Position numbers and translations under genes: made by a program. Below are positions 14,622-20,006 of a DNA stretch of 20,006 bases, piece after piece. The stretch is from NCBI GenBank assembly GCA_001798265.1, contig MGRR01000130.1, positions 3,068-23,073 on the forward strand, written 5' to 3'. The notes beneath the pieces are model-generated. The model did not search any database. It had not been told where the DNA came from and worked only from the letters and a program-made list of their open reading frames with translations. Numbering within the stretch: position 1 is the stretch's first letter; every line of letters begins with the position of its first letter. Origin of the DNA: Deltaproteobacteria bacterium RIFCSPHIGHO2_12_FULL_43_9. GTDB taxonomy: Bacteria > Bdellovibrionota > O2-12-FULL-43-9.

Positions 14622-16365
14622 AAGGGTAATTTCCTACCTAAAGCCTCACAAGAGAACGCTGTTATTTATATTAATAACCGGGATTATTTCCTCAGCGATA
14701 ATTCCCGGCGCAATCTGGCTGGGAACACCGTTTATTGATAAGGTCATCATCGGAAAAGATATAACAATATTACCTAAACTATCAATCTGTATATTGCTCA
14801 TATTCGGGATCGGGGGCCTGGCAGCATTTTTCTATAAGTTTTATATTCTGCAACTGGCTGAAAGAATAATGATGCTGGTCAGAAACCAGCTCTACGAAAA
14901 ATTCACCCGCCTTTCGATGGATTTTTACACAAAAAACCAGACAGGTGCGATGCTCAGCCGGGCGACAAATGATGTGCAGATGCTCTACCACGGCCTGACA
15001 AGAATTGAGCCGATTATAAAACAACCTTTGTTATTTTTATTTTTGCTCGGTTACGCGATCTACGTGGACTGGTTTATAACGGTAGCCTGTCTGCTGGCTC
15101 TGCCGGTCGTTGGATTGATTATTTATAAAATCGGGCGTGGCATCCGCCGTCAGGCGGCCAAGTCACAACAGCAGTTTGGCACACTTAGTAACATTCTCTC
15201 AGAGACCTTTGTTGGGATACGCATTATAAAGGCATTTAGGCTTGAGAAGGAGAGAAAAAGAATATTCCGTCGGGAAAACGGAAGGCTATTCAGGGCAATG
15301 AGCCGGTCGGCGTTTTTAGAAGGGATGTCCACACCCCTTCTTGAATTTTTGACGGTTATGGCTACAGTTTTATTTTTCAATTATATGAAGGGTTATCTGC
15401 TGGCGAAAACAGCCGGAGAGCTAATCTCGCTTGGTGCCGCGCTTGCGCTTCTTCGCCAGCCACTTAAATCACTAAATGAGATCAATATTTATCTCCAGCG
15501 GTCATGGGCCGCTGCCGACAGGATCTTTGAAATTCTAGACCTCACCCCCTCAATAGAAGAATCAAAGAATGCGTTTGATTTACCACCGATTGAAGGGGAA
15601 GTCCGGTTCGATAAAGTCGCGTTTAAATACGATGACCAGCCGATTCTTGAAAACATCTCGTTTACAATAAAAAAGGGTGAAACTATTGCATTAGTTGGCA
15701 GCAGCGGCGCCGGCAAATCAACACTCCTCAATCTCCTTCCCCGCTTTTATGATGTTGAAAAGGGTTCAATCAAAATCGATGGAATTGATGTTCGCCTGGT
15801 AACCCTGAAGTCGCTTCGAGAACAGATTTCATACGTGTCGCAGGAGGTCTTCCTCTTCCACGACACGATTGAAAAAAACATCTCCTTTGGAAACCGATAT
15901 AAAAGCTTCGCGGAGATTGAGGACGCGGCAAGGATGGCAAACATCCATGAATTCATCTTATCCCTTCCAAACAAATACCAAACCATCGTAGGTGATCGCG
16001 GCATCCGGCTCTCAGGTGGAGAGAGGCAGAGGGTGTCGATTGCAAGGGCTGTACTAAAAGATGCCCCAATTCTGATGCTTGATGAAGCAACCTCTTCACT
16101 CGATTCCGAATCCGAAAAGGTAGTTCAGGAAGCGCTCGACCGACTCATGTCGGGCAGAACCACCCTTGTAGTTGCCCACCGGCTCTCAACCATTCAACAG
16201 GCAGACAGAATTATCGTATTGGAAGGTGGTTCAATTTCAGAAGAGGGAACTCATGCCCAACTTCTCGCCAAAAATGGCGTCTACGCCAAGCTCTATCGAC
16301 TGCAGTTTGGAAGAGAACCGGAAAAAACTACATACCCGTCAGATAAACAAGAAGCAGAAATTTAA
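14596..16365 (+). CDS. msbA: MsbA-like lipid ABC exporter
   Basis: A 589-residue half-transporter with membrane domain and ATPase fused, the normal MsbA length. It would flip lipid A-core or a related lipid across the inner membrane as a dimer. Membrane helices fill about residues 20-300. Walker A is GSSGAGKST at 368-376, the signature LSGGERQRV at 472-480, Walker B ILMLDE at 492-497, the D-loop SSLD, and the switch histidine H528 in VVAHRLSTI. The start is a TTG at 14596 or the next TTG at 14599. GGAG at 14589-14592 is better spaced for 14599. The start lies inside the upstream glycosyltransferase frame, so the genes are coupled. The symbol is by similarity; other lipid exporters share this architecture. 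Confidence 0.85.
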   Translation: MLKKILPSKRVISYLKPHKRTLLFILITGIISSAIIPGAIWLGTPFIDKVIIGKDITILPKLSICILLIFGIGGLAAFFYKFYILQLAERIMMLVRNQLYEKFTRLSMDFYTKNQTGAMLSRATNDVQMLYHGLTRIEPIIKQPLLFLFLLGYAIYVDWFITVACLLALPVVGLIIYKIGRGIRRQAAKSQQQFGTLSNILSETFVGIRIIKAFRLEKERKRIFRRENGRLFRAMSRSAFLEGMSTPLLEFLTVMATVLFFNYMKGYLLAKTAGELISLGAALALLRQPLKSLNEINIYLQRSWAAADRIFEILDLTPSIEESKNAFDLPPIEGEVRFDKVAFKYDDQPILENISFTIKKGETIALVGSSGAGKSTLLNLLPRFYDVEKGSIKIDGIDVRLVTLKSLREQISYVSQEVFLFHDTIEKNISFGNRYKSFAEIEDAARMANIHEFILSLPNKYQTIVGDRGIRLSGGERQRVSIARAVLKDAPILMLDEATSSLDSESEKVVQEALDRLMSGRTTLVVAHRLSTIQQADRIIVLEGGSISEEGTHAQLLAKNGVYAKLYRLQFGREPEKTTYPSDKQEAEI

Positions 16366-16381
16366 GTGTGGGCTTGACGTA

Positions 16382-16399
16382 GTGTATAATATAATACAC
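16382..16399. promoter_or_regulatory. palindromic operator/promoter of the HTH gene
   Basis: GTGTAT (16382-16387) and ATACAC (16394-16399) are reverse complements. TATAAT at 16385-16390 overlaps the left arm and lies 17 bases after TTAAGT (16362-16367). A regulator bound here would block the promoter, as expected of a self-regulated antitoxin gene. Confidence 0.4.
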
Positions 16400-16457
16400 A
16401 CTAGAATTAGCGTGGGATGAGTAGTGGAACTTGTTATACTAAAAACCGGTAATAAAA

Positions 16458-16796
16458 ATGGCCAGGAGAAGGATATTAAAAAGGCGAGTAAGATCTGCGA
16501 AGCGATACATACGGGCTTCCTCGCAATCAAAGGCTATTAAGCTTCGCGAACACAACCCACTCTCTAGTTTTATTGGGCTACAAAAAGAGACACTTTCAAA
16601 GGTCCTTGTTGAATCTTTAATGGAAGGGGATGCGGAGGCTTTTAAAGAGGTTTTAAGGGCTTTTTTGGAGGCAAATAACAAATCTAGAGTAGCTAAGAAA
16701 ATGGGTGTTTCGAGAAAGACTTTATATAATCTGGTTTCCGAGGAAGGTAATCCCACATTAAATAATATTACAAAATTGCTCAAAGCGGTTGCATAA
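16458..16796 (+). CDS. HTH antitoxin-like regulator without adjacent toxin
   Basis: A 112-residue protein. The C-terminal half, FKEVLRAFLEANNKSRVAKKMGVSRKTLYNLVSEEGNPTLNNITKLLKAV broken at about residue 80 by the turn, matches the HTH antidote proteins of HigB-type addiction modules, which share the GNPT signature. The helix-turn-helix covers about 76-95. The first 30 residues are very basic (MARRRILKRRVRSAKR) and not typical. The usual toxin gene just upstream is missing: only 92 bases separate it from the exporter gene, and they carry a palindromic promoter. It may be a relic antitoxin, a regulator, or act on a toxin elsewhere. A frame of similar length on the other strand has no family features. 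Confidence 0.65.
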   Translation: MARRRILKRRVRSAKRYIRASSQSKAIKLREHNPLSSFIGLQKETLSKVLVESLMEGDAEAFKEVLRAFLEANNKSRVAKKMGVSRKTLYNLVSEEGNPTLNNITKLLKAVA

Positions 16797-16834
16797 AAAT
16801 TATCTTATAATTTAAAGTTTTTAACGCATTGAGA

Positions 16835-16863
16835 TTGACATATATATGGCAGTATGGCACTAT
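16835..16863 (+). promoter_or_regulatory. possible promoter of the RHH/PIN operon
   Basis: A perfect TTGACA (16835-16840) is followed after 17 bases by CACTAT, a weak -10. A GTATTAATAC palindrome at 16868-16877 lies just downstream and could bind the RHH antitoxin. Confidence 0.4.
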
Positions 16864-16892
16864 TTAGGTATTAATACTTTGTTGGAGTCTAT

Positions 16893-17168
16893 ATGCTAAA
16901 GAAAACGACCATTTACTTAAGCGGTGCTGATCTAGAAATACTCAAACAACTTTCATTTCTAAATAACACATCGATGACTGAAGTAATTCGGCAGGGCATT
17001 CAGAATTTGTGTGAATCTATGTCTAGTGCGGAATGGAAAGCCATGGAAGCCTTAGATAATATTCGAAAAGATATTAAAAATAGCGGCCGCTCATCAAAAG
17101 AGATTAGATTGTCCGCTCTCAAGGCGCAGAAAGAGGTTCGGGGTGGGAAAAAAACGGGCCGTCGTTGA
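16893..17168 (+). CDS. ribbon-helix-helix antitoxin
   Basis: A 91-residue protein. TTIYLSGADLEILKQLSFLNN, then TSMTEVIRQGIQNL (about residues 5-41), is a ribbon-helix-helix DNA-binding fold: one strand and two helices that dimerise on operator DNA. The charged C-terminal part should wrap the toxin. TTGGAG lies eight bases before the ATG. The 3' end overlaps the PIN toxin gene by 26 bases, which fits a coupled toxin-antitoxin pair that represses itself. Confidence 0.8.
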   Translation: MLKKTTIYLSGADLEILKQLSFLNNTSMTEVIRQGIQNLCESMSSAEWKAMEALDNIRKDIKNSGRSSKEIRLSALKAQKEVRGGKKTGRR

Positions 17169-17574
17169 TACAAATGTAATAGTAAGTGGTATACTTGGTT
17201 GTAGTTATTCTCAAAAGATAATTAATGCATGGCTAAAAAATGAAATAGAGGTTGTAACCAGTAATGAGCTTAAGGAAGAGGTAAACATGGTTTTTAAAAG
17301 GCCTTACATAACTAAAGGTCTTAGGGAAGAAACCAAAAAAACTATAAGAGGGATTTTAGGAACCTTATTCAACAAGGCCGATAACATTGTGCCAAAGTCA
17401 ATTGACAAAGTGGAATTTTCTGACAAAAAAGATCATTTTCTTTTAGAACTTGCTATTGCGGTACAACCAGCAGTAATAATTACCGGAGATAGAGCAATTC
17501 TAAAATTAAAAAGGGTAAAAAGTGTAGAACTTGTAAGTCCAAAGCAATTTTGTACCTATTTCAAGATCAAATAA
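17143..17574 (+). CDS. PIN-domain toxin
   Basis: A 143-residue PIN nuclease of the group called putative toxin component of a toxin-antitoxin system, expected to cut RNA. Metal-binding acids are visible: D9 in VVDTNVIVSG, an acidic residue in TSNELKEEV (E42 or E45), D97 in SDKKDHFLLELA, and D116 in IITGDRAIL. The start is a GTG within the antitoxin gene, with AGAGG eight bases upstream. Translation would be coupled to the antitoxin. Length and motif spacing are normal, so it is probably functional. Confidence 0.85.
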   Translation: MGKKRAVVDTNVIVSGILGCSYSQKIINAWLKNEIEVVTSNELKEEVNMVFKRPYITKGLREETKKTIRGILGTLFNKADNIVPKSIDKVEFSDKKDHFLLELAIAVQPAVIITGDRAILKLKRVKSVELVSPKQFCTYFKIK

Positions 17575-17649
17575 TTTTTTTACTAAAATTGCCTAAAACT
17601 ATTGCATGGCAGTTGTCGTATTATTACATCTAACGCATTGCGTAATGTC

Positions 17650-17678
17650 TTGCCCTTTATTCTACTGCTTGATATAAC
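17650..17678 (+). promoter_or_regulatory. candidate promoter of glyS
   Basis: TTGCCC (17650-17655) and TATAAC (17673-17678) are spaced by 17 bases and lie 35 bases before the ATG. The match to TTGACA/TATAAT is four and five of six. Confidence 0.45.
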
Positions 17679-17712
17679 TGTTTAAATTTTCAGCGTTTTT
17701 GAGGAAGTCTCC

Positions 17713-19002
17713 ATGGTAGACATGGCTACAATTGTCTCTCTCTGCAAGCAGCGTGGATTTATATTCCAGGGGAGTGAGATCTATGGAGGGATTGGTAGTG
17801 CGTGGGACTATGGTCCGTTGGGTGTTGAGTTAAAAAATAATCTTAAAAAACTTTGGTGGAAGTCGATGACATCAAGGCTTGATATTGTTGGTCTCGATTC
17901 CGCGATTTTAATGCATCCAAGGGTTTGGGAGGCCTCGGGGCACGTTGAGGGGTTTCAGGATCCATTGGTCGATTGCAAATCATGTAAACATAGATTTAAG
18001 GCAGATCAGGTGAGTGGAAAAAAATGCCCTGACTGTGGCGGTGATTTAACAGATCTTCGGATGTTCAATCTGATGTTTAAGACGCATGTTGGTCCTGTGG
18101 AGGATAGCGCGAGTCTTGTTTATTTAAGACCGGAGACTGCTCAGGGGATCTACGTGAATTTTGAGAATGTTTATACATCGATGAGAAAAAAGGTTCCTTT
18201 TGGGATCGCGCAGATTGGAAAGGCATTCAGAAATGAGATTACCCCCGGGAATTTTATCTTCAGGACGAGGGAGTTTGAGCAGATGGAGATGCAATATTTT
18301 GTGAAACCATCTGAGGCGGATAAATGGTTTGATAAGTGGAAGGAGATCAGATTTAACTGGTATAAAGATGAGATTGGGCTTGGTGAATCAAGGCTTAGAT
18401 TTCATCAGCATGACGCAAAGGAGCTTGCGCATTATGCGAAGGTGGCTTTTGATATCCAGTATGAATTTCCGATTGGGTGGCAGGAGATAGAGGGGATTCA
18501 TCATAGGTCGGATTATGATTTGCGCAGGCATCAGGAGTATTCAAATAAATCTTTGGAATATTTTGATGAGGCTACAAAAGAGAAGTTTATTCCTTATGTG
18601 ATTGAAACCTCCGAGGGGTGTGACCGGACCATGTTAGCAATTATGATTGACGCTTATCACGAGGAAGAGGTTAAGGGGGAGACGAGGGTTGTTCTGAGGC
18701 TTAATAAGAGTTTAGCCCCGATTAAGATCGCCGTGTTACCACTCTCTAAAAAAGATGATTTGATAGCTGTTTGTAAAAAGGTGGTTGAGAGTTTACAGCA
18801 TAGGTATGTTGTGGAATTTAATATTTCGGGCAGCATTGGGAAAAGGTATAGAAGACAGGATGAGATTGGTACTCCTTATTGTGTGACGGTGGATTTTGAA
18901 TCCTTGAGTGATCAGAAAGCGACGGTGAGGGATCGGGATAGTATGAAGCAGGATAGGGTTGAATTATCGCAGTTAAAGAATTACTTTTTAGAAAGGTTTT
19001 GA
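17713..19002 (+). CDS. glyS: glycyl-tRNA synthetase, single-chain alpha2 type
   Basis: A 429-residue class II glycyl-tRNA synthetase of the alpha2 kind, unrelated to the alpha2beta2 GlyQ/GlyS enzyme. It charges tRNA-Gly in the cytoplasm. RGFIFQGSEIYGGIGSAWDY (14-33) is the family opening. A zinc-ribbon-like insertion has C88, C91, C105 and C108. Motif 2 is FRNEITPGNFIFRTREFEQ at 172-190, motif 3 is EGCDRTMLAIMIDAY, and the anticodon-binding domain follows from about 335. The length is slightly short but complete. GAGGAA lies seven bases before the ATG; a second ATG three codons in is less likely. A REP pair separates it from ppdK, which probably shares the transcript. Confidence 0.95.
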   Translation: MVDMATIVSLCKQRGFIFQGSEIYGGIGSAWDYGPLGVELKNNLKKLWWKSMTSRLDIVGLDSAILMHPRVWEASGHVEGFQDPLVDCKSCKHRFKADQVSGKKCPDCGGDLTDLRMFNLMFKTHVGPVEDSASLVYLRPETAQGIYVNFENVYTSMRKKVPFGIAQIGKAFRNEITPGNFIFRTREFEQMEMQYFVKPSEADKWFDKWKEIRFNWYKDEIGLGESRLRFHQHDAKELAHYAKVAFDIQYEFPIGWQEIEGIHHRSDYDLRRHQEYSNKSLEYFDEATKEKFIPYVIETSEGCDRTMLAIMIDAYHEEEVKGETRVVLRLNKSLAPIKIAVLPLSKKDDLIAVCKKVVESLQHRYVVEFNISGSIGKRYRRQDEIGTPYCVTVDFESLSDQKATVRDRDSMKQDRVELSQLKNYFLERF

Positions 19003-19006
19003 ACGA

Positions 19007-19060
19007 TTGTCATCCCTGTGAAAGCAGGGATCTAGATTCCCGCTTTCGCGGGAATGACAA
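19007..19060. repeat. paired REP hairpins between glyS and ppdK
   Basis: TTGTCAT (19007-19013) and ATGACAA (19054-19060) are reverse complements enclosing two hairpins, ATCCCTG/CAGGGAT (19012-19031) and ATTCCCGC/GCGGGAAT (19036-19055). The same two hairpin types occur in the element at 9245-9347, in the opposite order. It begins five bases after the glyS stop and may attenuate transcription or protect the upstream mRNA. Confidence 0.75.
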
Positions 19061-19075
19061 GAAAGGAATCACACC

Positions 19076-20006
19076 ATGCAGGAGAATATTGTGACACCTA
19101 CAGAGCGGGTTTCTAAAAAGGCATCATTAAAAAAAGAGAAAAAAAGGGTGAAGCGCGTTTATCTCTTCGGGGAGGGAAAAGCCGAGGGTAGTGCTCTGAT
19201 GAAGGATATTCTCGGGGGAAAGGGGGCAAACCTTGCGGAGATGACAAACCTGGGGATTCCGGTTCCTCCGGGGTTTACGATCTCAACTGCTGAGTGCAAT
19301 TCGTTTTATGCAAATAATAAGACGATCTCTTCATCTCTTAGGAAGGATATCCTTGATGCCTTGAGGCGTGTTGAAAAGCTAGGTGGCGCTAAGTTTGGTG
19401 ACAATAAAAATCCCCTTCTTGTTTCTGTGCGGTCGGGTGCGAAGGCTAGCATGCCGGGCATGATGGATACGGTGTTAAACCTGGGGCTTAATGATGAAAC
19501 GGTTCAGGGGCTGATTGCTCAAAGTAATGATCCAAGATTTGCTTATGATTCATATAGGCGTTTTGTGAAGATGTACGCGGATGTTGTTATGGGGATGAAT
19601 GTTGGCCTGCTTGAAGCCTTGTTTGAGGAGGCGAAGAAGGATAGGGGGGTTGAAAAGGATACCGATCTGGATGCTGATGATCTAAAAAAATTAACAGAGA
19701 GGATGAAGCGTAAGGTTTATGAAGTGACTGGGATCAGATTCCCTGTTGATCCTATGGAGCAGCTGTTTGGCGCGATAGCTGCTGTTTTTAACTCATGGAA
19801 TACGCCGCGGGCCAAGACCTATAGAAAGATTAACGCTATTCCAGATTCGTGGGGTACGGCGGTAAACGTTCAGGCCATGGTCTTTGGAAATCTGGGGGAT
19901 GATTGCGCGACCGGGGTTGCGTTTACGCGAGATCCTTCTACCGGTGAAAAGCGTTTTTATGGCGAATATCTGCTTAATGCGCAGGGGGAGGATGTTGTTG
20001 CCGGGA
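19076..20006 (+). CDS. ppdK: pyruvate, phosphate dikinase (5' part)
   Basis: The first 310 codons of a gene that runs out of the window; the whole enzyme is usually about 870-900 residues. It interconverts pyruvate, ATP and phosphate with phosphoenolpyruvate, AMP and pyrophosphate. RVYLFGEGKAEG, GGKGANLAEMTNLGIPVPPG, SVRSGAKASMPGMMDTVLNLG and FNSWNTPRAKTYR mark the ATP-grasp nucleotide-binding domain. GVAFTRDPSTGEK is near residues 281-293. About 26 extra, lysine-rich residues precede the normal start of the family. AAAGGA lies upstream of the ATG, and no internal ATG is better placed. The phosphohistidine and PEP-binding domains lie beyond the window. Confidence 0.95.
   Translation, partial: MQENIVTPTERVSKKASLKKEKKRVKRVYLFGEGKAEGSALMKDILGGKGANLAEMTNLGIPVPPGFTISTAECNSFYANNKTISSSLRKDILDALRRVEKLGGAKFGDNKNPLLVSVRSGAKASMPGMMDTVLNLGLNDETVQGLIAQSNDPRFAYDSYRRFVKMYADVVMGMNVGLLEALFEEAKKDRGVEKDTDLDADDLKKLTERMKRKVYEVTGIRFPVDPMEQLFGAIAAVFNSWNTPRAKTYRKINAIPDSWGTAVNVQAMVFGNLGDDCATGVAFTRDPSTGEKRFYGEYLLNAQGEDVVAG

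Noticed and set aside
16439..16783. 114-codon frame on the minus strand opposite the HTH gene
   Set aside because: It is antisense to a recognisable HTH antitoxin-like protein and shows no family features.
17575..17712. T-box or glycine riboswitch upstream of glyS
   Set aside because: The 138-base gap shows no T-box core, long leader hairpin or glycine aptamer pattern, only a plausible promoter.

Overview
The window looks like a stretch of chromosome from a Gram-negative, moderately AT-rich bacterium. It holds lipopolysaccharide and surface-polysaccharide genes (a WbaP-type phosphoglycosyl transferase, a Wzm/Wzt-like ABC exporter, a GmhB-like heptose-bisphosphate phosphatase and an MsbA-like flippase). 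It also has a single-chain (alpha2) glycyl-tRNA synthetase followed by pyruvate phosphate dikinase. Deltaproteobacteria and neighbouring candidate phyla would fit, but nothing here fixes the lineage.

Layout. 1-2603: a possible gene tail, a secreted protein of unknown function, and a lone AbiEii/MNT-like nucleotidyltransferase. 2604-4349: an accessory island with a complex inverted repeat, a relic of duplicated gene ends, a soluble SLT-type lytic transglycosylase, and an overlapping gene for a membrane-anchored acidic protein. The last two look like a cell-wall effector with its immunity protein. 4374-8586: polysaccharide genes, with a phosphoglycosyl transferase on the minus strand diverging from an aminotransferase-Wzm-Wzt operon. 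8680-9239: a DUF433/DUF5615 toxin-antitoxin pair followed by a MITE-like repeat. 9417-10727 (minus): UDP-glucose dehydrogenase interrupted by one in-frame TAA. 10856-16365: a UPF0104-type membrane protein, recO, gmhB (minus, overlapping recO), a GT4 glycosyltransferase and an MsbA-like exporter. 16458-17574: an orphan HTH antitoxin-like gene and an RHH/PIN toxin-antitoxin pair. 17713-20006: glyS and the 5' part of ppdK.

How it fits together. WbaP-like, DegT, Wzm/Wzt and Ugd would supply, prime and export a surface glycan. GmhB, GT4 and MsbA point to LPS core and lipid A assembly. RecO, GlyRS and PPDK are housekeeping genes, and the accessory modules sit between these blocks.

The most striking non-genic feature is a family of short palindromic repeats related to GTCATYCC...GGRATGAC. 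They occur at 1819-1852, 9259-9328, 11939-12044, 14540-14569 and 19007-19060. One copy forms part of a glycosyltransferase reading frame, and one lies inside a 103-bp element with 12-bp terminal inverted repeats and a probable 8-bp target duplication. The second is a relic at 2701-2813. It keeps the last codons of a paralogue of the putative immunity gene, its terminator, and the last codons of a second phosphoglycosyl transferase gene, mirroring 4305-4414. All functions are read from sequence motifs without any database search.
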